A stretch of 64,000 bases of DNA from Klebsormidium nitens (taxonomy: Eukaryota > Streptophyta > Klebsormidiophyceae > Klebsormidiales > Klebsormidiaceae). Both the position numbers and the translations under genes were made by a program. Position 1 is the first letter of the stretch. Each line of letters begins with the position of its first letter. Below the pieces are notes generated by a model that ran no database searches, was not told where the DNA came from, and saw only the letters and a list, made by a program, of their open reading frames with translations. This document shows positions 1 through 10,513 of the stretch, piece by piece. The stretch covers positions 124,001 through 188,000 of the forward strand of contig DF237049.1 in assembly GCA_000708835.1 (NCBI GenBank). The letters run 5' to 3'.

Positions 1-3000
1 CCGCAGAGCACCTCTCGCTCGTAGAAAACAGTACCGGCAAAAACCGCACCATCAGCAGCTGGTCCGCGCTGCTGAAGCGCCTGATTGCGCTGAAAGAGGG
101 GGACGATGCGCAGCGTCTGGGGCGGCACGACCACCGGCGCGTCTGGCTGGCGGAGCAGCGCCTGCTCAAAACGCTGGGCTGGGCGGCGCGCCTGCGGGAG
201 ACGCTCGCACGGTTGTTTAGCTGGCAGGGCCTCGTGCTCTTTGGCGCCTTTCTCCTGGCTGCGGTGTCCATCAACCTTGCATGGAGGCCGCAGGCGAAGA
301 TCGTGACAAAGCCCGTGCAGTACAGCACGTTCCTGCAGGAGGTGAGGCACGGCTGCCAATGGCGTCGTTAGTCTAGGGACAGTAGTGAGATTCCAGTGCA
401 TCAACATCATGCATGGAGAGATGTCAGGATCTTGTGGAGCGTTGGGCCAAAGTAGAAATCCGATTGTTCAGAACAGAACTCAAAAGCCAAGATTGGGAAG
501 TTAAGGGTTTGTGCAGGTGGCCATCAAAGGGTTGGGCAATTCATCAGTTTTTCCCCCTGTCTCGCAATCAGGCCCTCAGGCAAATGGCTTTGAGAAAGAT
601 CTGTTGACTTTGCATGATGCAGGTTAATTGTACAGCGATTGTCTTGTACAGCTCATGAACAGGTGAAAGTCGTTCTGAAGAGAAGTGCCTCATTCTACTC
701 ATGTTGGCTGAAAGAAGTTGACGTTTCTTGGCAGGTGGAGAAGAAGAACGTCAAGGTGGTCAATTTTGAGGAGCAGTCTCGGAAAATATACTTTGCACTG
801 AGGGATGAGGACGAGGCATTCCGAGCGCAAAGGGAGGCGGGCCAAGAAAAGAAGGTGAGCAGGCAGTAGAACCCAACTGTCGATTCTCTCGGCCATGCTT
901 GCAGAGCCACGTGCTTTACCCCCCTCTTATTAGAGACAGTCCTGCACCCATTTCAGCAAAGCCTCTTCTGTCGAACAGATCTCTTGTTCGTTGGGTGTCC
1001 GGCTGTGCCCTTTGTAATTATGGACAGAAGAACCAAATGCACCAGTGCTTGGCACTCCCAGCTCTGCGCGTTCGAGCGCCCATACGGGGAGTTCTCACTG
1101 GCTTACACATGCCTGGCAGGACATCATTGACAAGGGGTTCCTGAAAATCTCTGTGGAGAGGACTGTGGCCAGCCCTCCCCGCCCTGCCCGGTACCTGACG
1201 CGCCGGGTGGAAGGCGACATGAAACTCATCGAAAAGCTGCAGGTAAGAAGTAGATAACGTCATGGATGGCCTTCCTCGGACGTCTATAGAGAGCTGAGCC
1301 TTGAACACAGGCATGCACGTGTTGTACAGCCGGAAAACTGATCAGGAATGGAGATGGGCGTAAGTACAAGGTTGCCCAGTCTACTGCGACTTCTGTCAGG
1401 AATAGCCCTCAGGTCTTCCTGGGCAGAACCCTGTGTCCCTGTCTTCTTTGCAGGCCAGCGGCGCAGCATTCCGGTCGGTCCCCCCCTCGTCTCTGGACGG
1501 CATGCGCACGGCGCTCTTCACAATGGTGGCCATCTACGTGCCGCTCATCCCGCTTTTCATCTTTGCGCGGCGCCAGCTCATGGGGCGTGCCACCAAGAAG
1601 CGCGCACGCGCGCACGACTCGGCGGTCACTTTCCGGGATGTTGCGGGGGTGGACCAGGCGAAGCAGGAGCTCATGGAGGTGCGGTGGATAAGAGTTTGGC
1701 GCCTTGTGATATTGGTATCACGTTGTTTGCAGCGAGGACTTTCATGCGGTTGGTGCAGGTGCTCCATGGTGGATGCAAATGTCCAGCAACGTGGTTTTTT
1801 TGCAGCCCAGAAGGGGAACACTGCCTCAAGACGTTTTTCAAATGGCCGCGCTGAGATATATGGCTCGCTACTCTACGTGTCAGGATTTCGGAGTTGAAGA
1901 CGTTCTCCGAAGATGCATCGGTGCTGAGTCGTGGCACACACTTATTTCCAGGAAAGTTGCGTCGTGTGCCACTTTTCTCTCCAGAAAGCCTTCCCTTGCC
2001 GTCATGCATTCAAGACGGCGAGAAGGGCCAAGTAGGAGCTATATCGTGCTTGACAACACCTGACCCTTGTAGCGTGGTCTCCAAGCAGTTGGTAAGGTCT
2101 GACGTATGGATGCATTAGCTCTCCTTCGAAGCCGTCTCGACTTGTTTTTGCTTTCTTACGTTCAGGTGGTCCAGTTCATGAAAAACAAGGGCAAGTATCG
2201 CAAGCTGGGGGCGAAGTTACCTAAGGGCGTTCTGTTGGTCGGGCCCCCGGGGACCGGCAAGACGCTGCTGGCGCGGGCCATGGCGGGGGAAGCGGGGGTG
2301 CCGTTCCTCTCGGTGTCCGCCAGTGAGTTCGTCGAAATGTTCGTGGGGAGGGGCGCTGCGCGCGTGCGCGAGCTGTTTGCGGAGGCGAGGTGAGGCGCAG
2401 CCGCCTTTGTGGGACACCGATTGAACCTTGCGACCCTTTCGATGGGGCACGGGAGAGCTTAGTCCAGGGACGGTTCATTTTCGACTTCAAAGCTGGATAG
2501 TGACGGTTCGAAATCATGGGGACCCCGGGACGGAAAGTCAGGTTGACATGGGCGGCTTACCGAGACGCTGTTGTTGGCGAGGGAACCCGCTGGCTTCGTG
2601 GAGCCCCCACGTTCGCTGGCTTCTTGGACTCGAAGGAGGAATCCCGCCAGAGTTGCAGAGCTAGAGGCTGCGAGTTCAGGAAGAGAGGTATGGGGATACG
2701 CACGTCCTGTATTTGTCGTTACTTGATTGACTTTGATTTCCCTGCCATGACCTTGATACGACTTGAGTTTGCCTGTTGGTCCAGGGCGGCCGCTGCCGAG
2801 AGTGCGGGGCGGCGAGGGGCGCGGCCGGGCGCCCCCCGGGAGGCGGGCACGTGTGTCGTCTTCATCGACGAGTTGGACGCGGTAGGGGGCAAGCGGGGGC
2901 TCAGCTCGAACGAGGAGCGAGATCAGACGCTCAATCAGGTGAGGCTTTCTGAAAAGGTCCTCAAAACGTCGGTGTGGCAGGGTTGCGGGGAGCAGACCAG

Positions 3001-4514
3001 ACCTACGTAAGCTTTGGAGGTTGCTTTTCAGATCGGGCATCTTTTCGGCAAAGGCGTAAGAGCGGCCCGTCTTTGTATAGACGTCTCGATCTTCCGACGA
3101 TAGCCTCTGCGTGCCTTGCTTGAAACAGAGCTGCGAACGGCTTTGGTTTACAACTCTGAACGGCGGTGTTCCGAAGTAATGATGTTTATCATCTCATTAC
3201 GCTCTCGACAAGCGACGTTTATGGCAGTTTGTTGCAAAGCATCTGACACGTGCATTGCGATTCCCCAAGCATCCACGCAAGCTCTGCTTGAAATCCGTCG
3301 ACGAGGAGTGTCCTGCATCAGGTTGCCCATGGTGATCTGCTTTTGTTGCGTACTCCTAATCCTTGAGTTTGCTGTGCGCAGCTCTTGACGGAAATGGACG
3401 GCTTCGATGCGGAAGAGGGGGTTCTTGTACTGGCGGCCACCAACCGTGCGGAGGTAAACTTGCCTGCCTCACGGTTTGAAGAACTTCCTCTGAGCTTGCC
3501 TTTGTCCATTGCAAGCACTGCTTTCGGCAACCATTGCTTGCTTGCTGGTCTTGATCGTTGAGAAACGCGCATGCTGTTGGGACGTATTAGCGCCTCTCGA
3601 CCCTGCATCTATTGGACTATTCTGCTTCGGAGCTGTTCAATAACGAGTCCAAAAGTGCGAGTCTGGTGATTCCGACCCCCAAACCTTTTGCCCTTGCGCT
3701 CCCCCAGGTTCTGGACGCGGGCCTGCTCCGGCCGGGCCGCTTCGACCGCAAGGTGTTTGTGGGCGCACCCGACGCGGAGGGGCGGCAGGCGATCTTGGCG
3801 GTGCACATGCGCACCACGCCGGTGGTGGGCGACAAGGGGGCCATCCAGCGCGCAGTGGCGCGGGTGACGCCGGGCTTCGTCGGGGCGGACCTCGCCAACG
3901 TGGTCAACGAGGCGACGCTGCTGGCCATCCGCGATGGCAGGTGAGGCCGGGGGGCCGGGAACAGGGTGGGGGGATTGGGTGTGCGATCCGGGCCGTTGTT
4001 GTTTTTTATCAGTCTTGCCCTTGCTTGTCTTCTGGAATGTTGTGCTATTTCATGGGAGAGGTTTTGCATTGAGTCGGTCCGGGTCAGGTCGTCTGTGGGA
4101 GTGCTCTCGAGAGGTCGAGCAGAAGCGCGAGAGAATTTTGCATTTTGCGCTCTTTGTATCCAACTCGGAGCGCTCTCGCTGATTCCGCACCTGCCATTTG
4201 TGAGTTTGAGCCTTACAGTCCCGGCCTCACCGATGGAGCTCCATGCAGACTTTTGTAGCGAGCTCTTAATGATGAAGGGAGTAACAAGGTTATTTTTCGT
4301 GTGCAGAGAGGTGGTTCAACTAGATGATTTTCTGGAAGCCGTGGATCGCTCTCGGTTCGGTATTGGGCGGCGAAAGGGCCCCATCCAAAATTTGCAGCAG
4401 GGCTTTGGCAGATGGTTGCGAAAGTTGGGCGGGGAGCTGTCTGAAGGTACTGAGCTTGCTGGGGGAGGGGGAGATGGAGGACCTATTGTCCCCAAGGCTG
4501 TAACCATGAATTAG
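1..4514 (+). CDS. FTSHI3: FTSHI3-like inactive FtsH AAA+ protein, 5'-partial
   Basis: Exons by splice sites and phase: <1-341, 735-854, 1120-1242, 1454-1678, 2166-2389, 2785-2938, 3382-3453, 3708-3940, 4307-4514 (565 residues visible; N-terminus with any plastid transit peptide lies upstream). Two membrane segments (about nt 220-290 and 1511-1568) flank a short lumen or intermembrane region, as in FtsH. The AAA+ core has Walker A GPPGTGKT (about 2241-2264), the pore region [14 protein letters not shown], Walker [16 protein letters not shown] (about 2855) and the second-region-of-homology RPGRFDRK in exon 8. The chain stops about 45 residues after the lid domain, so the M41 protease domain with HEXXH is absent. 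That truncation and the GRGAAR pore sequence match Arabidopsis FTSHI3, a plastid envelope pseudo-protease. An alanine/arginine-rich insert of about ten residues precedes Walker B. The role inferred is ATP-driven protein handling in the plastid envelope without proteolysis. Confidence 0.9.
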
Positions 4515-4711
4515 GGCTTCTCAGCTGTCGCTAAGTCAGAAATGACTTGCATCTAGGTAGAAGATCGGCGCATGCGTTCACAGAGGTCACCCCATTGGTG
4601 AATTGAAGCTTTATTGGTTCGACGAATATTGTAGGTTCACGAGGTATATAGATAATTCGTCAACTCGCCACAGCGTACATGTGTGGTTGCTAAATGCAGG
4701 GTTGTTTGCAG

Positions 4712-5919
4712 CTCGAGAACTTAGGAATTAAATTCCCTGATGTGGAAGTGTGGTGGTGGATCAAGCGCCAGGCTCAAGTTTTCGATGGTAAGGACGCGGT
4801 TACTTAAGCACCGCTGTTTCAATGCACATGTCAATCACATCTTTCTTCGAAATTGCATGCCGGGCCCGCATGCCTGGCTAAACATGTCCAACTTGATTTT
4901 GAGCCAATGCTAAGTTAGCTACACTTGTTAATTGTTTTAATGTCGTTTTATAATTGTCGTTTTAACGTCGCTGTTATAACGTATGTTTTGCCGGAGCATC
5001 CACAACATGCTTGTGCGTGCATACAACGTCTGCTGCGTGGAGGTTCAATGCGCTAGCGGTGCATGATATATCTGGGGCTGCATGCGAAATAGCTAAACAC
5101 TGAAGCTCATGATTTGGAATAACCCAATGCTTGATGCAAGCCTAGGTACGTTTGCCTAGTTGGAGGCAAGCTCACAAACCATTCATTGAATGATTGAACG
5201 TATCATTTTCATGTCAGGCTATAACCCACACCGATCAGATCAAGACCTGCAGTTGATCCAACTGCTGGCGGTCCGAACCCCGGCATGCACTTGAACCAAA
5301 GAACTGCGGACGTTTGCTGTGGTGCCTTTGATTTGCAAACGAAGCCTTGCAACCGCCCCGTGTTGCCATCATGAACGCATAAAGATACGCTGCAATTAAT
5401 CTGCATTTCGCTTGAGTGCATGGCAAAACTTCGCTGAGACGGATAGGCTGCTGCAACCGTTGCGTGTTCTGCACCCGCTGGTGCCCTTACAGAGATTAGT
5501 GTCACAATTCCGAAGTACTCCTTCAAGTTGTCAGAGCTGCTTATAACGGCAACCCACGTCACAGCTACTTAAGCACACAGCATACGGTGGTGCCCCTGGC
5601 CGCTACCATATGAAAGCTGTGTCTAAGCATCGTACGTAGATCAACTGAAACCTCCCCTTTCTCGCCGACAGAGTACCCTGGCGAGCTACCTGACTGTGGC
5701 CGACTTTCCAAAGTATTGGGCGAGCCCTTCCGCGGCGACCACCCCGCTCCCCACAGCGCGCGGGCCAGTGCCAGAAGCGATGTGCAACTGGTGCTGCACA
5801 AAACGCTGCGCAGAAACACGAACCGTTCAACAAATATGGACAACACAAATGACGTGCCCTTCGAAGAATCTGCCCAATGTTGCTCTCAAAGCCGTTCTGA
5901 GATGCTCATACTTTACTGA
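4712..5919 (+). pseudogene. exonuclease-like two-exon fragment
   Basis: Two exon-like pieces lie downstream of FTSHI3: 4712-4787 (acceptor TTTGCAG, donor GTAAGG) and 5672-5919 (acceptor GCCGACAG, stop TGA). Their phases join (1 to 1). The second contains GRLSKVLGEPFRGDHPAPHS followed by ASARSD, which resembles the ExoIII end of DEDDh 3'-5' exonucleases (L..L...G....HxAxxD). No exon with the first two exonuclease motifs is visible between 4515 and 4711, and the frame does not join FTSHI3 exon 9. It is either a degenerate fragment or the tail of a gene whose start I cannot see. The assignment is weak and made from pattern alone. Confidence 0.3.
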
Positions 5920-6229
5920 ATGATTTGAATGACAAATCCAGTTAGCTTGAACCATGTGGCTGCTGCCATTCCATTCTGGAAAACGACTACACGGAGGACT
6001 TGATTCTATTGCACTTTTACGCATCCCCCACAAATACGGCCGTCTTCCCAGCTCTCTCCATAAGTAGACAACCACTCTAACTCAACGCAACTAGTGTCCT
6101 ATGCTTTTCTGAAACCTTTGAGAGGCCTTTCCAAATCATTCTCCTTAGTGCCGGTCAGGTTCAAGGAACTTGGCTCAAGCACACACCGACACGTTACCCC
6201 CCGCTTGACAGCTTGTCAATCAGCGAACT

Positions 6230-8673
6230 TCAAAAGATGACCTCTACGGCTCCTCTTTGTAAGCACTCCTTTTGCTGAACCCAAATACCTAGCCGGGTTA
6301 TCAGACATGAAGTTGCAAACAATGTGTTCATGCAAGAGAAGGGCCAACATACCGCAAGCTGCTTGATGATGTCTGCAGATGTGTCTACGTGCCAGTCTGG
6401 TTCAAGTTGCCGAACAAATGAAGCTCGGCCCTGAGGTGTACTGCAAAACAGAACCTGCAGCATAGAAGCAGCACGTCTTTGACAGAGTACAAGATCTAGT
6501 CGTAACAAATACGAACCTTGAACCATCCCGTGCGAACGGGTTGTAAGAGCAGAATATGTGAGGCTTTGTAAACGGGCAAAAACCAGGGGAGCAGACTCCC
6601 AGAAGCTGTCCTCAAGTATGAAGTCACGAACAATGGTGAAGCAGGATTCTTGAATTGTCAGGGTCATCGACCCCCTTGTCCGATGTGCTTGCTGTTCACG
6701 TTGGGTGCTCAAGTGAGTTCCTCAACATATCTACTGAACATGTTCCTGACCTTGTCTTTGTTCACGGCCCCATGAGCAAACAGCCCCGCAGACTCGAGCG
6801 CCGACATCACTGCAATCTCGCTGGTGTCATCGAGGCACTGCGTGACAAGGTACAGGTCGCATGCCTTGCTCAACTCCTTCACCACCTCTGCAGCCCCCGG
6901 GCGCAAGGTGGCTCCGTTTTCCTGCACCAGAGCACTGTGCTGAGCCACCAGCACCGATATTTGGGCCCCTAGTCCAGAAGGCTGCAAGCTTCTCGACACT
7001 AAGCTCAGGACTTCGGTTCGGGCTAATCTGCCTGATTGGAGTGCGGCAATAACCGCCAAAGCTTCGCCCTGAGCCCCATTTTGCCAGCCCGATGTCAGTC
7101 AAAACTACGCAAGCATAAAAGGATAGACTCAGACGCAAAGGCACACCCAAGTGAGCAACTGTCAAGAGTCGCGGGCAGCATTGATACCACTGATCAAGCC
7201 TGATTGGCGGGTTGAGCACCATTGAACTATGCCCTTCCAGAACTTTCGTAGGGAAGGGCTGCATCAATCCAATCGAGCCTAATTGCACCAGTTCGTGCAT
7301 CCTGATCTGGGTTAGTGCATCCTCAGCGGGTTCTGAAGTTCGCAATGATTCATATGGCTTCAGTGTCGATGTTTAGCCCTCAGGAGCCGAAAAAAAAATC
7401 CCAAAAGGCTGTGAACATCGTAAACCTGCTTGTCAGCATTCAATGATCAATCTGAACAACCACCTCGAAGATTGATTAACAGAAAAACCATAAAGAAGCC
7501 AGCCATTCGTCTGGATGAAAGGCAAATGATGCGCTTGACCTTCCGGCAGGGCACAGCTATTTGCTCATCCACTCACCTGCACTTCTTCTGGGGATGTTTC
7601 CGTGAAGAGCACTCCTAGGGTGGTTAGAGTCATCCGCCGGCTCCCTTGCAGACGATGGTGAACCGACTGTGCCAATGTCATCTGCATCAGGGCAGCTTCT
7701 GTTGACACTAAAACACGGGCATCCTCTGTTCCCCAAATGATGCAACCAGTCTGACTTGCAATTCTGTTGTTGAGACTTGTGCTTTGAAAACCTCGACCGT
7801 TTGGGCACTACTTGATAGCACGTTACGCAGCTCAGCACATGAGCGAATCGCCCAGGCCGCCAACCTTTCATAATGGGGAGCAAAATTAGGCAGTATACTA
7901 TCACCCTAACGAGCCTATACATCAAGTGGTGCACCAGGGTTTCGGCAAGTAGCTCAAACCACAAAGATGACCCCTGTCCTTAGACCCTAAATCCGCCCCC
8001 AAGGTGCCAGTGTAGGTGGCAGGATTGCAGCCCTCAGACCTCAGCCATCAGACTCAACGCACACTTACTTGCGCAGGTTGGGTTTGCACAGTCTGCTCTA
8101 CGCCCTTGCCCCGGTGCGTTGCTTGTGTTGCTGAATGAGAGACCCCAGATGCACGTGCAAAGTGAGATTCAGCTTCGGGAGGGAGCCTGGACACGCCCTC
8201 ATGCTTTCGCAAACGTGGCGAGTCTCGACCCTTGCCAATGTATCTCCAGGCGCAGATAATAGCAAGTGCTAGACCAGCCACAGCTCCCCAAGAACTTGCA
8301 TTCTGCACATGACAAGATAGAACAGGGTTAGCAATCACCGACGTCCACCACGCAGGCAGCTGACATGCGCATAAAATGCAAAGAGCACCTCGAGCAAGGA
8401 ATATTCAAGACTTGTTCAAGAACAGGCTTGTGAATTGACAGACAATCCTGTCGTGCAATTGGCTAGGAGCTTTTAAGCACAATCTCAACCACCGACCCTG
8501 TCAGCAAGGACTTCGCCGATAGTAGCCGGATGCCGGAGATTATTTGCGGACCACAACAAAAGGCGGAGCTCAAGCAGATTCACCTTGTTTTGGGAGAGTA
8601 CTGCAAGGAGCTTAGAAACCCTGGCAGCTATTACGCCCCCTAGGTCTGCAAGAGCGTTTATCAGATCGTCCAT
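6230..8673 (-). CDS. PEX22: PEX22 peroxisome biogenesis protein
   Basis: Exons on the minus strand: 8673-8584 (ATG at 8673), 8302-8069, 7750-7577, 6921-6751, 6454-6353; 257 residues so far. A short last exon ending near 6220-6232 is likely but its acceptor is not resolved. Exon 2 has the single membrane anchor (AVAGLALAIICAWRYIGKG). Exon 3 carries TTLGVLFTETSPEEVQ, exon 4 CDLYLVTQCLDDTSE and exon 5 VLFCSTPQG then SFVRQLEPDWHVDT, all close to plant PEX22. In plants PEX22 tethers the ubiquitin-conjugating enzyme PEX4 to the peroxisome membrane for recycling of the PEX5 receptor. The acceptor of exon 3 was chosen because it is phase 0 and keeps the conserved frame; an acceptor at GAG|GAT slightly downstream is also possible. 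The first exon (30 codons) is short but ends at a clean AAG|GTGAAT donor. Confidence 0.85.
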
Positions 8674-9329
8674 TGACTCCAGATGAATTCAGAATTGCAG
8701 AATTTCGGAGCATGTACACGCTTGATGGCGCAGGATGGCGCAGGTTTGAAGAGTTGCTCAAACTTCCTAGGGACCTCAAGACCCCGCCAAAGTTACTTGC
8801 ACTTCCAAACGCTCCAGGTCCTATTCTGTCCACTTTTCTGCAATCAGCCAAGTTTATCCAGCTCTTTGCAGTGGCACAATATCTACACTCTCAGATCAAC
8901 AGAGTTTTAACCAGTTTCGAAGCACCACCTCCGCAGGACCAGAAGTCTGGACAACCCGACAGTCGCTCCCCCTTTTCTCCCAACGTGAAACTGATGAATC
9001 AAATCTTGTTGTGATTGATAGGGATGAATGACATGTACCTATGATCAAAGTAGCTGAAGCCACCCATGAAATCTGAAAGTCGGACACCCTGCTGCAGCCT
9101 CAGCCTTCAGGCCTTCAAGTTCTTCTGCGAACATTTGGCCGGTCTGCGGGTACGTACCAGGAGGGCCGTCGGCGTCAGGCGGCAGGCTCCGTACGACACA
9201 AACTGAAACAGACCCAAGCAGACCTTACGATGTGAATTCGAAAGCAGATCAACTCTTCGCGAGTACGCTATGTGGCAACTCCCGGAATTGTCTCGTGAGG
9301 GCTTCTAAGGTGCACACTGTAAAGCCCGG

Positions 9330-9411
9330 GGGATGGGTTGGTTTGATGGGTTTAGGGTGGCTTGGGGTACGGAGTGCGTATTAACATTGGGTTTAAGGGT
9401 TTTAAGCTGAA
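9330..9411 (+). repeat. degenerate telomere-like G-rich tract
   Basis: A run of G-rich heptamer-like motifs includes GGGTTTAGGG at 9348-9357 and GGGTTTAAGGG near 9390. It resembles the plant telomere repeat TTTAGGG but is degenerate, so it is at most an old interstitial telomeric sequence or a promoter telo-box-like motif. Confidence 0.4.
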
Positions 9412-9552
9412 ATGCCCGGGGCTTCTGAATCTTAGGAGGCAAGCCCCTCAGGAGACAAGGGAGCTGCCACCGTGGCCATGCACACCACGCCTCCTGTAGG
9501 CTGTGACAGAAGGCGTTTGAGACTACCTACCAAAACATATGGGAATGGTGCT

Positions 9553-9569
9553 GTAGGTACCGTACCTAC
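9553..9569. repeat. short GTAC palindrome
   Basis: Arms GTAGGTAC and GTACCTAC are perfect inverted copies separated by one base, followed by further GTAC cores to about 9615. GTAC is the core of the copper/hypoxia response element known in green algae. Whether it has that function here is unknown. Confidence 0.4.
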
Positions 9570-10513
9570 TTACATGCTAGGTACGGTCGTCGGTATGTGT
9601 AGACCGTAGGTACCCGCGCTACGCGACAAAAATAGAGCAGCAAATCCGGGCCGGGATAATATCGTGATGAATGAGCAGGATCCCAGATCAAGTGGATTGA
9701 AATCGACGGCTCTACAGGTGTAACATGTGTATATTGCAAGATGTTAACGGAAAGGATTGCTCCAGAGTCCGAAGTGCCCCTTTCTCTTTTCCCGGCGGAA
9801 GTTTTGTCCGCCCCCACACCATCACGGTGCGGCACACGTTCTTGGAACGATGGTCTGCAGACCGTCCCCCTGGTCCTAGCCTGAATTGCCGGAGTCTCTC
9901 TCTGGACTGTACAGACTCCAAACTCGAGAATGTGATGCCATGATGACATAGTGGTCATACGCTCCGAATTTGATCGCAACCGTGGATGCTTTCAAGATGA
10001 TCGATCGAACGAATAAAAAAATGAAACTCAAAAGGAGGAATCCTAACCGGAGACCTTGAACCTGCCCCTTTTTGCCGTCACAGATTTCAACCTTTTGTGT
10101 TAACCCGCTCGCTAACCGCAGCTGTGTCCAGTGCATATTCCCACTAAAACGACAGAGACCATCCGCTTCGATTGAAACGGGTACGGTATTGACTCTGTGT
10201 TCGGCACACTGCACAGGACAGGGCTGGGGGAGTGGTTCCGAGTCCAGTGCATGGCGGTGTCGCCTGCAGCTGCGGTAGACGGCCTCTGGACCTCATGCCA
10301 GGGCTGGAATCAACTTGCAAGTTCTGGGAGCAACGAAGTCGTTCCATGCGGGGCGTAGTACGCTGTGAAGCTGGTCGACTGGGTTGTGACGACATGTGTA
10401 GGGAAGGACGTTTGTGTTCATCAACAAGGTAGTTCATGATTACCGACTTGGCACCAGGTATGTGATGCCCCTGGTGCATCTATCTTATATGGGAATTTTG
10501 AGGCAGTAACACA

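Larger units (their letters stand above)
8674..10513. other. intergenic region, GTAC-rich
   Basis: No gene is supported here. This is the region between the PEX22 start and the start of the TPR/J gene, so it should hold both promoters. Open frames such as 8673-9014 (+) lack any recognisable domain. From about 9150 to 9620 the DNA is rich in GTAC tetramers and contains a G-rich telomere-like tract, listed separately. Confidence 0.5.

Noticed and set aside
1308-1370. Possible extra FTSHI3 exon between exons 3 and 4
   Set aside because: Exon 3 (phase 0, ending EKLQ) joins exon 4 ([13 protein letters not shown]) directly and matches the family alignment; the intervening frame adds unmatched residues.
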